Source of the DNA: Azorinus chamasolen
Taxonomy: Eukaryota; Mollusca; Bivalvia; Cardiida; Solecurtidae
Reading direction: 5' to 3'
Assembly: GCA_963576725.1 (NCBI GenBank)
Contig: OY755247.1
Span: forward strand, 17,300,526 to 17,364,525
DNA: 64,000 bases
The notes below the pieces were generated by a model that did not search any database, was not told the origin of the DNA, and saw nothing but the letters and a program-made list of their open reading frames with translations. The translations under genes and the position numbers were made by a program. Below, one piece after another: positions 33,278 to 44,124 of the stretch. Position 1 is the stretch's first letter. The number at the start of each line of letters is the position of its first letter.

Positions 33278-33822
33278 CCCTTTACTCCATAAACATTTAT
33301 ATAAGAAAAGAATTACAGCATCAATTTTAATTACAGTAAAACCTCGATTATCCGAATTTTCGGTATAGAAGAATTTAGACCCTTTTAGGCAGGTGGCTGC
33401 TTAATGCATGGTGAATGTCATGCAGAAAGCTCCTAGAGGAGCTTTCTGCATGACTTTCACCATGCATTAAGCTGCCACCTGTCTTACAGGTCGATAATAA
33501 TACATAATTTAGTGTTCGAATAATCAAAGTTTTACTGTATATGAATTATTAAATAACACATGGGAACAGCAATTTATGGGCATAGCAGAAACTGAAGAAT
33601 CATAACTACCATATATTATGTCATAAGCAAATAGAGCAGTCCCAGATCAGACGGCTCCTATAGAAGCCATCTGATCAGGGTCTGCTCTGTTTGCTTATGA
33701 TATATCGATATGATTCTACAGTTTCTGCCATGGCCAAAAATTCCTGTGTCCATGTGCTATTATAACAATTGATCTAATTAATATTCATGACATCATTATT
33801 TTTTCATGGAATAAAGTGTTAA
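33274..33822. mobile_element. TTAA-A2 MITE hosting a TA-1
   Basis: TTAACCCTTTACTCCATAAA to GGAATAAAGTGTTAA. Both flanks are A2 type, so the whole element is a foldback around GGCTCCTATAGAAGCC. Confidence 0.75.
33334..33537. mobile_element. TA-1 Tigger/pogo-like MITE
   Basis: CAGTAAAACCTCGATTATCC ... AATCAAAGTTTTACTG with TA on both sides. Centre AGCTCCTAGAGGAGCT, arms GCATGGTGAATGTCATGCAG. Confidence 0.8.
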
Positions 33823-34078
33823 GAAGAACTTGCAAGTGATCCAAGTTTGTGCATTTTGTTTTCAGCCTGATAAAGGTTCAACAAACTATCATGAATGAGG
33901 CCAAGCCATTACCCTATCCCATCGGTCCATTACAAGTTCGAAATGTGTTCCCATTTCAGACCCATTTGTCTTATCACATGAGAGAAGGCTGTTAGAGACA
34001 CTGGCCAGAAATAATCTAAAACAGCAAATACTACTGATGGCAAATCAAATGGCTTCAAAGAGGTTTTGTCCTATATGC

Positions 34079-34325
34079 TTAAACCCTTTCACTGTTACAT
34101 ATTCATGTAAGAAATAATGACATCATGAATATTTATTAGTAGAATTTTATAATGGCAAATGTACACGGGTTTTGATATTGGTTAAAACAGTAGAATCAGA
34201 TCAATTACTATTTCATAAGCAAACACAGCAGAAGCTGATCAGACAACTCCTATATGAGTCATCTGATCTGGGTCTACTCTGTTTGCAAAGGTGGGAAAAG
34301 GCATTTGTATGAGGGAAAGAGTTAA
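34079..34325. mobile_element. TTAA-A2 MITE
   Basis: TTAAACCCTTTCACTG to GGGAAAGAGTTAA, centre ACTCCTATATGAGTC. Confidence 0.7.
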
Positions 34326-34379
34326 TAGGGTGTCATTTGATTGAATTACATCACAGAAATGTCAAGTTAGCTTTAGAAA

Positions 34380-34472
34380 CTAGAACAATCACTAAAGGTG
34401 ATGGATATTCAGTTAATAAATATTCATGATGTCATTATTTCTTGCACGAATATTCATCAAATAAAGTATTGT
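34380..34472. repeat. TTAA-A2 right-end fragment after a GT-type start
   Basis: ACTAGAACAATCACTAAAGG is the GT-element start, followed at once by AATATTCATGATGTCATTAT of A2. Confidence 0.4.
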
Positions 34473-34582
34473 ACCTGATTTCACCAAAGTGATGCAGAGA
34501 GATAATATCTGATGACTCATTGACAAGATACTAATAGATACAATCTTGAGTAGGCCAAGCATGAAAAGTTAATCTGATTATA

Positions 34583-34764
34583 CAGAGCAACAGATAAAAG
34601 TGCGTACTCAAATACTAAAACTGTCATTTCTCCACCAACCACTCTTTAGAATTATCTCTCAAAGAGATGATTCTAAAGAGTGGTAACAACATAGGCTTTG
34701 GTGAAGAAATAAAGAAAAATATTTTTTTAAATGTTTTAATTTACGTATCTTATCTGGACCTCTG
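34583..34764. mobile_element. Family H foldback element
   Basis: CAGAGCAACAGATAAAAG to TATCTGGACCTCTG, arms TCATTTCTCCACCAACC / GGTGAAGAAAT. Confidence 0.55.
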
Positions 34765-34886
34765 ATTACAGTTGATTTTTTCAACACTACTGATAAATTA
34801 ATTTCAGTGTCTTTTGTCAAGGAATCTTCTGCTTTATATTCTGAAGCTTTCAATAACTTAATTTGGTTGTACTGCCAGGTGGTGCT

Positions 34887-35125
34887 TTAAACCTTAACTC
34901 CGTAAATTCACCATTCAATGCCTTTGCAAACAGAGTTGACCCAGATCAGACAGCTCCTATAAGAGCTGTCTGATGAGGGTCTGCTGTTTGCTAATGGAAT
35001 TTGAATGATGTTTCTTTACTTTCTAAAATGGCTATAATGGTCCACCTTCCAGGTTTCATTATGACTATTTTGTCCATGAACATTCAGTAGGTATTGAAAT
35101 AAATGTAGAACAGGAAAAGGGTTAA
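34887..35125. mobile_element. TTAA-A1 MITE
   Basis: TTAAACCTTAACTCCG to GAAAAGGGTTAA, centre AGCTCCTATAAGAGCT. Confidence 0.7.
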
Positions 35126-35428
35126 AAAGGGAAAACTCCTGAATTATTCTATTTGAAGTGCATGACAATGCAAATCACTGGCAATAATGAAGCTTGCCTG
35201 AAACCCCCGCATCCAGTATTAAACTAACAACTTCATGAGTACAGAATTGTCTCCTATCTTTCTGCCCTTGTATGAGCAACTCTTTGAATTCAAGATTGCT
35301 TAGTCAAGCCTCCTGAAAATTACAAATGTTTGCCTTTTTTCAGAAGTGATGTCATCACTTATCACAACAACAACCGAACAGTTATCACATGTCTAAAGGT
35401 GCCAAAAGTGTCTCTATGGATTTACCGC

Positions 35429-35663
35429 TTAACCCATTCCCTCATAGGCTAGATTTAGATCCTACCTCTTTGAATAAATCTACAGAAAAGGAGCATTATC
35501 TAGAGGAAAGGAAAATTTCAGAATTGTGTAGTTTTGAAACCATTGTGATAAATAGAGCATTCGCTCCTATGGAACAAAATTTTATGCTCTATTTATCAAA
35601 ATGGTTTCAGAAATTGACTTTTACAGAGGCGTCAAACTGCATCAATATGAGGGAAAGGTTTAA
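35429..35663. mobile_element. TTAA-B MITE
   Basis: TTAACCCATTCCCTCATAGG to GAGGGAAAGGTTTAA. Imperfect palindrome CGCTCCTATGGAACAAAATT. The 128-codon frame over it is incidental. Confidence 0.7.
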
Positions 35664-35828
35664 TTTACCTATTTCTAGAATATGTTCATCTATACCTGTT
35701 TACAGTTTGCCATACTTTCATGCAATTAGAAACTTCTATAAAATTTCTCAGACTAAACAAACTTATTTGTACTGAACCTAATAGCAGACTTTTTTATAAA
35801 AATTCTGAAAGTAGGAGGGAGTGTTTCA

Positions 35829-35912
35829 GAAATGTCTCTCTTTAGAATCATAGGGTTTGTTGGAGAAATGGTGATTTTAGTATTTGAGTAACCACACAGT
35901 TATCTGTTGCTC
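35829..35912. repeat. Family H right half
   Basis: GTTTGTTGGAGAAATGGTG, then TTATCTGTTGCTCTG. Confidence 0.5.
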
Positions 35913-35996
35913 TGCCAATCAAATCATCTCACTGAGGAGATTCCAATGAAAACAAACATGATACAATTTGGCTGAGAAATATTTGAACAGAGTTGG

Positions 35997-36470
35997 ATAG
36001 CCCTTTCCCTGTTCTGCATTCATTACAAATTTAACTAGAACTATCACTAAAGGTGATGGAATACCCCCGCTCAGCTGCCTTAATTGTAAATCTGTACCAG
36101 ACAGACATGCCACGTACAGACAGACAATGGACAGACATGCCATGTACAGACAGACCACATACAGACATGCCACGGACAGACAGACAGACAGACCAACCAA
36201 CCAACACACTGACTCCTAAATATACCCCCTGTCAAACTTTGTTTGTGGGGGTGGGGTGTGTGTTATAAATACCTACTGAATATTCATGGGCAAAAAAGTT
36301 ATAATGAACCTCTTTGAATAAAATGTAGTGAAAAAGAGCATTTTCTAGAAAAAAGGAATTTTTTTTAATTGTGTAGTTTTGAAACCATTGTGATAAATAT
36401 TTTTCACAATGGTTTCATAAAGTGACCTTTATAGAGGTGTGAGAAGGTGTCAGTATGAGGGAATGGGTTA
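35997..36470. mobile_element. A/B chimeric TTAA element with a GT-type insertion
   Basis: The left end is A1 (CCCTTTCCCTGTTCTGC), interrupted at 36034-36266 by AACTAGAACTATCACTAAAG, a CAGACATGCCA-rich tract and GGGGGTGGGGTG. It resumes as A1 (TACCTACTGAATATTC) and changes near 36305 to B sequence (ACCTCTTTGAATAAAATG) ending GAGGGAATGGGTTA. Confidence 0.55.
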
Positions 36471-36560
36471 GTTGCTTTACTAATGATGTACCCTAAGTAT
36501 TCAGTCCTCCTTGTGGGTTTGAAAAGCAGACATAGGCAATTTGATATCTGTTTGACGACT

Positions 36561-36680
36561 TTAACCCTTTCCATCACATAGACGTCTTTTTCATGTATTT
36601 GCAAACAGAGTAGACCTAGATCAGACGGCTTTTTTTGGGAGCCATCTTTTCAAGGTCTACTCTGTTTGCTTATGGTTTAA
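36561..36680. mobile_element. TTAA-A element, right flank missing
   Basis: TTAACCCTTTCCATCACATAG. The hairpin has a T-rich centre (GGCTTTTTTTGGGAGCC), then GTTTGCTTATGG directly to the next TTAA. Confidence 0.6.
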
Positions 36681-36924
36681 CCCTTTCCCTGTTGTATGTT
36701 TATTCCAAATCTCAGTACCTACTGAATATTCATGGTGAAAATTATTATAATGAAATATGGAAGGTGGAACATTGTAGCCATATTACAAAGTCAATTAACA
36801 TTTATTGAATTCCATCAGCAAACAGAGTAGACCCTGATAAGACGGCTCCTATAGGAGCCATCTGATCTGGGTCTACTCTATTTGTAAATGCGTGAAAACA
36901 CATTTATACCAAGGAAAGTGTTAA
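36677..36924. mobile_element. TTAA-A1 MITE, full length
   Basis: TTAACCCTTTCCCTGTTG to AAGGAAAGTGTTAA, centre GGCTCCTATAGGAGCC. Confidence 0.8.
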
Positions 36925-36967
36925 TATAGATCTGATTCTACCTGTGCAAAAACATCCTGTGTACATA

Positions 36968-38280
36968 CAGTAAAACCTCTCTATAACGGCCACTAAATTG
37001 TGTTAATTAGTTGGTATTTAGGGCAGGTGGCTGCTTAAAAAAAGGTGAAAGTAAAACAGAACGCTCCTATAGGAGCGTTCTGTTTTACTTTCACCTTGCT
37101 TTAAGCAGTTACCTGCCTTTAACACACACTACTAGATGTACAGTATAACGGCGTTATTTCGACTCTCGTTTTTCCGAGATACCCGCTTAATCCGAGGGAA
37201 TGTTGAGGTCCTGGCTCAAATTCTATCAAATCTCATTGAAAATACCTGCATTAATCCAAATAGCGATAATCCGAAAATTCGAGCATGTGTGCTGGTCCCG
37301 CGGATCATTCTGGTTCCCTTTATTGATTGTTTAATTCGAGCACGGTGTTTTCCCACCTCCGAGGTAATTATTCACACCTTCTCGATACGTTGTCGTGACC
37401 TTTTGAAAGATCCGTCTATGGGACATTAGATCTTCCAAATGTGTGAATAACACATTCATTGAATACAGACTTTACTTTGGTGTAAATAATGATGACAATT
37501 CAATAGACTGAAGTCTTAATAAACAAAGAGTCACAATCGTAATTTGCATTAGTGATTTTTCGGTTCCGCTGAAAGTGTGCCATATAACGTCTTTCTGCTT
37601 TAAATTTTGAAATAGTACAGTGCTTTTCGTGTAGTGCTTTGAAATTCGCAATATTTTTGTTACTTTTAGACAGTCTCGTTCATGCAGACTCTTGCTACGA
37701 GAGATGAACGAGAATAACTATGTCAGACGAAAAAAACCGAGTTTTCCGATTATTAATTAATTTAGTCTATCGCCCTGATTTTCCTTACTACGAAACAGCA
37801 CGGGAACGAAACGAAAATGTTTGTTTGTGCACCCAACTCAGCAACAACAACTAAATTAGTGTCGACAAATGAAAAAATATGCAAAATAAACGACATAGCG
37901 CTATACGCTACGACTGTTCTAGGGATATGTCTAAATGGTTTGAAACAAGTTTTGAGTTTATTGTGAAGGGTATGTTGAATGGACCCATACAAATTATACT
38001 GAAACTTCGGTCGCCGATGTGAAGGGTGTTTTCTGTTATCACTTATATAAGGAAAGAATCGATGAATTATATATGCATTGAAGTTTATGATAATGTTAAA
38101 AAGGTTTACTGTGAAGAAATGTTTCCTCTCGTCGTCAAACAATGCTTTTAGGAAATGACATAAAATGCTCTCGGTTCTTTCGAGCATCGCGATAATCCGA
38201 GGTTTTTGCTGATTCCCGATGGTGCTCGAAATATCGCCAATATACTGTAATTTATTGGCCGTTATAGAGAGGTTTTACTG
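36968..38280. mobile_element. TA-1 MITE split by a larger TA-flanked element
   Basis: CAGTAAAACCTCTCTATAAC and GTTATAGAGAGGTTTTACTG ends with TA on both sides, centre CGCTCCTATAGGAGCG. The right part is separated from the left by 1.1 kb at 37141-38247. Confidence 0.75.
37141..38247. mobile_element. 1.1 kb Tigger/pogo-like element, nested
   Basis: CAGTATAACGGCG at the left and CGCCAATATACTG at the right, TA on both sides (37139, 38248). It contains repeated GATAATCCGA-like motifs (37266, 38190). Frames of 97 and 141 codons inside show no recognisable transposase, so it is called non-autonomous. Confidence 0.7.
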
Positions 38281-38350
38281 TATATCATTATAAATATTCA
38301 GCTATTCATGATGACATTATTTCTTACATGAATATTCATCTACGAAAAGG

Positions 38351-38464
38351 TTAAATATAAGCGACTAAGTATCGTAAGTAGCAAATAGTGTAAACCCTGA
38401 TCAAACTGATCAACTTGATCTAGATCTACACTCTCAGCCTAAGTTTGTCTGTCCTAATACTTAA
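38351..38464. mobile_element. TTAA-D element
   Basis: AGCAAATAGTGTAAACCCTG arm and TAGATCTACACTCT arm between two TTAA sites. Confidence 0.5.
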
Positions 38465-38710
38465 CCCTTTGCTTGCTATTCATGTCAATATACCTACCTG
38501 TAAATAGTGAAGATCCAGATGAGACAGCTCCTGCAGAAGCTGTCTCATCAGGGTCTGCACTATTTACAAGTTGATTGTGCAACCAGTGCACTCCACAACA
38601 GTGATTGCACAGCGAAATACTTGTACACAGTGAAGATATATGTAATTATACAACAGGACATGGGTAAAGACGGAGAAATGTATTTTAAAATTCAGCAAGA
38701 GAAGGGTTAA
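38461..38710. mobile_element. TTAA-C MITE, full length
   Basis: TTAACCCTTTGCTTGCTATTC to CAGCAAGAGAAGGGTTAA. Core GTAAATAGTGAAGATCC / GGGTCTGCACTATTTAC around AGCTCCTGCAGAAGCT. About 98% similar by eye to 50463-50712. Confidence 0.8.
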
Positions 38711-38931
38711 GAGTAAATAGGGTAGTCTGAGTTTAGCATAAAAACGACTATCCTTCGAGAATCAGCATTTTCAAAATGACACCTGATGTGAGGAATATAT
38801 CTTTATCAAAGTATTGCAACCAATGCCTTGGAATGAAATGGCAAAAACTGCAGTAAAAGAACACTGAATTACCTTACACCTGGTGTTGATCATATAAAAT
38901 TATTTAAACCTTTCCTTGATTCCTCTGCCTT

Positions 38932-39163
38932 TTAACCCTTTCCTCCATATATAATTACGCCTTTCTACATCTCTGTAAAAATCAGCTATTGAAACCATTG
39001 TGATAAATAGAGCATTTGCTCCTATAGGAGCAAATGCTCTATTCATCACAATGGTTTCAAACTACAAAATTCTAAAAGTTTCCTTTTCTCTAATTAATGC
39101 TCCTTTTCGGTAGATTATTCAAAGTGGTTGGATCTAAAAATAGCCTATGTGGGAAATGGTTAA
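38932..39163. mobile_element. TTAA-B MITE
   Basis: TTAACCCTTTCCTCCATATA to GGGAAATGGTTAA, perfect centre TGCTCCTATAGGAGCA. Confidence 0.75.
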
Positions 39164-39196
39164 GGTCTTTGAAAAAAGAGTAGCCTTATATGTAAT

Positions 39197-39377
39197 CAGA
39201 GCTACAGAAAAAGGTGTGTACCCAAATGCTAAACTTGTCATTTCTCCACCAAACCCTATTCTGTGACTACTCTTTAGAATTCTACAGAGTGGTCACAGTA
39301 TAGGATTTGGTGGAATTCTGAGTTATTCCTGAAAATGATTTAATTAAATTTACGCATCTTAATTATCTGTTGCTCTG
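39197..39377. mobile_element. Family H foldback element
   Basis: CAGAGCTACAGAAAAAGG to ATTATCTGTTGCTCTG, arms TTCTCCACCAAACCCTATTC / TATAGGATTTGGTGG. Confidence 0.6.
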
Positions 39378-39379
39378 TG

Positions 39380-39613
39380 TTAACCCTTTCCCTCATATAA
39401 ATGTGTTTTCACACATCTGCAAACAGAGAAGACCTATTGGAACCGTCTGATCAGGGTCTGCTCTGTTTGCTAATGGAATCTGATAGAACTGTTTCTTTAA
39501 TTTCTAAAATGGTTACAACGTTCCACCTTCCATATTTCATTATAACTATTTTGTCCATAAATATTCAATAGGTATTGAAATTTGGAATAAAATTAGAACA
39601 GGGAAAGGGTTAA
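39380..39613. mobile_element. TTAA-A1 MITE
   Basis: TTAACCCTTTCCCTCATATA to AACAGGGAAAGGGTTAA. The left hairpin arm is shortened to AAGACCTATTGGAACCG. Confidence 0.75.
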
Positions 39614-40028
39614 CCCTTCCACACATATGATACACCTTATGATGCCTTTGCAAACAGAGTAGACCCAGATCAGACAACTTCTGTAGGTAACCATCTGATC
39701 AGGGTCAGTGAGTGCTCTGTTTGCTTGTGAAAAAATATAAATTTGACTCTACAGCTTTTGCCATGGTCAATAATTCACTAATGTTCATGACGCTATTATC
39801 AGATTCAGCTAATTAATATTTCTAAATTCATTATTTCTCACATGAAAATTTTCTTCATATAAACACATTTTCACGCATTTGCAAACAGAGTAGACCCAGA
39901 TAAGATGGCTCCTATACAGATATGATTCTAGAGCTTCCTGTGTCCATGTGCTATTATAACACATTAATCTAATTAATATTCATGACATAATTATCTCTTA
40001 CATGAATATTCATGGATGAAAGGGTTAA
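39610..40028. mobile_element. Two adjoining TTAA-A2 copies, second with half a hairpin
   Basis: The first runs from TTAACCCTTCCACAC through core ACTTCTGTAGGTAACC to about 39849. The second has arm CAGAGTAGACCCAGATAAG to GGCTCCTATA and then jumps straight to CAGATATGATTCTAGAGC, so the right arm was removed exactly at the dyad. Ends AAAGGGTTAA. Confidence 0.6.
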
Positions 40029-41074
40029 CTCCCTAAAACAATTTCCATCCTGAGGGTATTCTCTGTTTGCCATTTGTGAGTATTTTTTCCACATAATTAT
40101 GAGCATTTGATACTTTCGTCTTCTGTTACATGAATGATTGGACCCTTGAAACTGAGAAAGCAGAGTTGATTTGGAGAACAGACTGCCAGCATCATTGACA
40201 AGAAAATGTATCCAAAGGAAATGGATGCCAAGATTGATCACTTTTAAGTTGAAAACTTTTTAACCCTTTCTCTAATTAACATTTATGAGGGGCATTCAAA
40301 TATGAGTGCAATTCGTTGCCATTTTGAGAAGTATTAAACAAAGCTAGCTGAAATAATTATCTCAATCCTTCAAAATATTCACCACCATGTGAATTCAAAT
40401 TTTAAAGGCAGCCAGACTAAAAGTTTTGCATGTTTGATATTTTCTTCCATCAAGGTGTTTTTGAAGACTTGGAAACAGGAAAAAGTCACAAGGAGCAAGG
40501 TCTGGTGAAAAAAGAGGGTGAGGAAGCTCGACAACCTTTCCCTGTTTCAGAAAGTTGCGTACAATGGCTGACTTGTGTGAAGAAACATTGTCATGCAACA
40601 GCCTGACACCACTGCGACCAGTTCCTGGTCAATGTTTTATGAAATATTTCTTCAATTTGTGAAAGACTTTGTCTTTGCAAAACCTGGCAATTACACATTT
40701 TCCCTTTGGTTTGACAAAATAAATGGCAGGACTTTGATTTGAAAAGAAAATAGCATTCATAACCTTTTTGATGCTAATGTGTTTTACTATGCAAGGTCTT
40801 TGGCTCCCTTTGGTGGCCCAATTTTAATTCTGGCTCTTTCGCTTGCGCTCATAAAAAGTGAACCCATGTCTCATCCCCAGCGAGGACATTTGCAGAAGAT
40901 CGATTGTTGTATTTGGGGAACAGTTTTAACAATCGTTTGGTCACTCATATTTACAAGTTTCTGTTCTTCTGTAAAGCAGATGGGGTATCCAGTTGGCATT
41001 TATCCTCCTTATTTTTAGTTCTTGTTTAAAAATGGTATGAGCATCTTCTACTGAGATGCCTATGAATCATGCTA

Positions 41075-42133
41075 CACTGGAGATCCGTTATAACGCGGAC
41101 CGTTTTACCGCGGTATTCGATATAACGCGGGTCGTCTGTGTCCCCGAATTTTTTTTGTAAATACCTCATTTATAGTAATATGATTGAATATCGCAATGAA
41201 ACATAAATTAACTTAGGTAAACTTATCCGCCCGCAGCAGGCTAAAGGATAAAAACAAACATCGGTCCCTACATAAACAATTGAAGACAATCTTACGTGTG
41301 AAAAACTGACAACTGTCAACTCGTATATATGCCGCCATGAATGTAATACACACAGCTGATTACCGGTTCGTACTATGAGCATGATGCCCTTATAGCACGG
41401 GAACCAGTAAAATCTTAACTGCATAACTTTCGTTACAAATTAATTGTGTGTATAATTGAGATACGCATGTACTGAATTTTTTCACTGTCAAAGCCACAAA
41501 AGTTCGCACTTTAATTATGAAAAACAAACATCATTAGAAATCTAAACCCCTAACTGCAGGGTTGGAGGTTATATGCTAATACAGAAAAGGGTGTGTACCC
41601 TTTGACCAATCAAATGAAATTTAAAACCCCAACAAATCACACGCGACATCACATGTGACCTTTCATTTTCTGAAAACAGTGACAGCCATGTTTATTGTTT
41701 TACACAGCAGGTTTAATCGGATTAGGGGTTTGACAGGCCCAGAGGCAATTACATCCCTTCAACAGGCTTGTATTATGAAATATACTTGGTTGTTTGAAAA
41801 CATACACGATTTTATTTGTAATTTTGTATAACCCTTTCCCTCATACAAACGTGTTTTCACGCATTTGCAAACAGAGTAGATCCAGATCAGACGGCTCTTA
41901 AAGGAGCCGTCTGATCAGGGTCTACTCTGTTTGCTAACAGAATTTGAAAGAGCTATGTGAGTGGGTGGGGAAACAAAGTAAACAAGTCAGTTTCGTTCGA
42001 AATTAGTTTATTTTAGGAAGATGGGGGTTTATGTAAGTACCCAGATAAAAAAACTCGTTACAACGCGGTTCCGTATATAACGCGGGTTGAATTTTATGTC
42101 CCCGGACCACCGCGTTGTAACGAGTCTCCAGTG
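41075..42133. mobile_element. 1.06 kb pogo/Tigger-like element inside the mariner
   Basis: CACTGGAGATCCGTTATAAC at the left and GTTGTAACGAGTCTCCAGTG at the right, TA on each side (41073, 42134). Subterminal ATAACGCGG motifs are present at both ends. No transposase frame. It hosts the TTAA-A1 below. Confidence 0.75.
41828..41957. mobile_element. TTAA-A1 element, truncated
   Basis: ATAACCCTTTCCCTCATAC, perfect arms CAGATCAGACGGCTC / GAGCCGTCTGATCAGGG around TTAAAG, then GAATTTGAAAGAGCTATG, where it breaks off. Confidence 0.7.
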
Positions 42134-42635
42134 TATTTGCTTGGCTGTAAATCTTGCATCGGTAACAACTATTTCTTTGATTTTTTCAGCCATTTTTGGA
42201 GATGTTGTAGTTTTTGGAAGGCATACATGCATGAGGTGTATATTTCAATGAAACTACACCACTTTTAAATTTACCATCGAGTGACTGATGATTAAACTAA
42301 TTCATTATTCCAATAAACACTTCATATTTCATTAAATATGCCCTTTGCCTCTATACCAAGAATACAGCAATTCTTTATATAGCACCATATTCTGTCAGTG
42401 AAAAGAGACATTCACCAATCCATTTTAGCTTTAACCCTTTCCTCCATAGGTTATTTTTTAGATCCAACCACTTTGAATAAATCTAACGAAAAGCAGCATT
42501 AATTAGAGAAAAGGATTTTTTTTTAGAATTTTGTAGTTTAAAACCATTGTGGTAAAAGAGCATTTGCTCCTATAGGAGCAAATGCTCTATTTATCACAAT
42601 GGTTTCAACAGGTGACTTTTACAGAGGCATAGAAA

Positions 42636-43654
42636 TAGAGAATAATAGGTTAGTGCCGTAGATGGGACGCTTTATCCGACGAGGGGAGAAAACGTTGAGG
42701 CGAGGCTTGCCGAGCCTCAACTGTTTTCTCTCCGAGTCGGATAAAGGCGTCCCATCTACGGCACTAACCTATTATTCGATTTATCCAGTCAATATAGTTA
42801 AATGTCTTTTTTACAGACTCATACCACTTTTGAAATAATTTACATTGAAAATGCAGTTTTTCGATCAACGGATCCCTCCCTTTTCACTTCCATTTAGACG
42901 TAAATAGATCTAATGAGCTACCGCAGAGGAATATAGTTTCGATACTTGTATTACTAGAAGGAAATCGTGGTTGAATTTGAAAAATAAGATGATTTGAATC
43001 GAGGGTCGATAAGTTATTTCAAACAGACATGGTCTAGATATTCTTTGGTCAAATTCGAGTTACGTAGTCTCGGTTTCTATTTTTAGATTCTACCTAACGT
43101 CACTCAGAAATCGATGGAACTGAACAGGCTATATTTAGGTTTATGACTATCACCGCTCCTGTAAGAGTTTATCAACCAAATAATCATGAGAGTGAAAAGA
43201 AAACATTTACTATTTATCTGTCAATCTTTGCTTCCAGGTTTGATTTTATCAAAAACGGGTTTTGCCAGCGGTGGATTAAATTAATAAAAGTGATAAATCA
43301 ACGTCATTTTGTATGTGGCCTCGGTGGCGTAATCGGTAAGGGCGACGTCTGTAGAGAGATTAGAATTAGTTTTTGTAGGATCAGGCGCGGGTTCGAATCC
43401 AGCTGTAGCCAATTATTTTTATTTTTTTTCTCATTTGAATAATTCTTCTGGTGACCAAATAGATCTGTTAGATCTATTCCATCAACATGTTTATGAATAT
43501 TTACAGAAAACTAAAATAGTTCCATGGTTATAGAATCATTACGCCTATCTACTAACCAAATAAACCTTCCACTACCGGAAGTAACCTAATAAACCTAAGT
43601 TTATTTGCACCCCCTTTATTATGTCACTAGAGAAGCCTGGTGACTGGATAAAGT
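42636..43654. mobile_element. Unclassified element: one terminal hairpin plus a tRNA-like gene
   Basis: The left end is a hairpin of about 60-bp arms (42641-42776): AATAATAGGTTAGTGCCGTA, GGCGTCCCATC, CTTTATCCGAC. Just inside it, TTTATCCAGTCA (42780) is matched in inverted orientation by TGACTGGATAAA at the right end (43640). Between them are about 850 bp of low-similarity DNA, with the tRNA-like sequence at 43317. I do not recognise the superfamily. Confidence 0.55.
43317..43410 (+). tRNA. tRNA-like sequence or tRNA-derived SINE head (probable pseudogene)
   Basis: Contains an A-box-like TGGCGTAATCGG (43325) and a perfect B box GGTTCGAATCC (43390). Outer bases GGCC / AGCC can pair, and a run of eight T's about 12 bp downstream could terminate RNA polymerase III. 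The D stem and anticodon stem do not fold cleanly, and the spacing between boxes is long. A functional tRNA is therefore unlikely; CTGTAGA resembles a Tyr anticodon loop. Best read as a tRNA relic or SINE head. Confidence 0.4.
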
Positions 43655-43696
43655 TGTATTTATGGAGGAAAGGGTTAAGACACACGAGTAGATAGT

Positions 43697-43815
43697 GTAA
43701 ACCCTTTCCCTGTTCAATATTCATGTAAGATATAATATCATGAATATTTATTGGCTGCTTTGTTTATAACGTAAACTTTTCAAGGGAATTTTTTGCTTTG
43801 ACAAACTCCTGTTAT
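43697..43815. repeat. TTAA-A2 left half
   Basis: AAACCCTTTCCCTGTTC, then TGAATATTTATTGGCTGC and TTTTTTGCTTTGACAAACTCC. No hairpin. Confidence 0.55.
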
Positions 43816-43843
43816 GTATGTAAAATTTGTCTTTTACTTCGGC

Positions 43844-43944
43844 TTAACGCTTTCCATTGTCATAGTTTACTATTCATATAAGTTTAATATTCATGTAAGG
43901 AAATTGAAATCATGAATATTTATTAGCTGAAATTTAATAATGGC

Positions 43945-43979
<35 letters not shown>

Positions 43980-44124
43980 TATGGATGTTTTGGCTCAGGC
44001 AGAAACTGTAGAATCAGATCTATATTTTACGGTAAGCAAGCAGAGCTCCTATAGGAGCCATCTGATCTGGGTCTACTCTATTTGCAAACACATGAAAAGG
44101 CATTTATACGAACAAAAGGGTTAA
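43844..44124. mobile_element. TTAA-A2 MITE with a TA microsatellite
   Basis: TTAACGCTTTCCATTG to CAAAAGGGTTAA. A (TA)n tract at about 43944-43980 lies where other copies read TAATGGCATATG. Left hairpin arm shortened before GCTCCTATAGGAGCC. Confidence 0.7.

Larger units (their letters stand above)
36921..38354. mobile_element. TTAA-A2 right half hosting two nested TA elements
   Basis: Begins at ATAGATCTGATTCTACC and is cut at GTACA (36965). It resumes at ATCATTATAAATATTCAGC and ends GAAAAGGTTAA. The hairpin half is lost. Confidence 0.55.
40286..42260 (-). pseudogene. Decayed mariner transposase, interrupted by a pogo-like element
   Basis: Minus strand. At 40598-40395 the translation HDNVSSHKSAIVRNF, LPHPLFSPDLAPCDFFLFPS is the mariner catalytic-domain signature (HDN, then the PHPPYSPDLAPCDFFLF block). 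Further up, near 40860, GDETWVH-like sequence appears with stops and frameshifts. The N-terminal part (AEKIKEIVVTDARFTAKQI, 42190-42135) lies beyond the 1,059-bp insertion. The left terminus TATGAGGGGCATTCAAAT at 40284 is a typical mariner end. The right end is uncertain. Non-functional. Confidence 0.75.
42431..43678. mobile_element. TTAA-B MITE hosting a hairpin-ended element
   Basis: TTAACCCTTTCCTCCATAGG, perfect centre TGCTCCTATAGGAGCA, cut at about 42635 (GGCATAGAAA). It resumes at about 43655 with GTATTTATGGAGGAAAGGG. Confidence 0.7.

Noticed and set aside
35389..35775. 128-codon plus-strand frame
   Set aside because: Covers a TTAA-B MITE and its flank; the residues simply translate the palindrome.
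37762..38187. 141-codon minus-strand frame
   Set aside because: Lies inside a TA-flanked element with intact ends; no DDE transposase or DNA-binding motif seen and no splice or start context.
43317..43410. Functional tRNA gene
   Set aside because: The B box is perfect but the D and anticodon stems do not pair properly, so it is listed only as tRNA-like.
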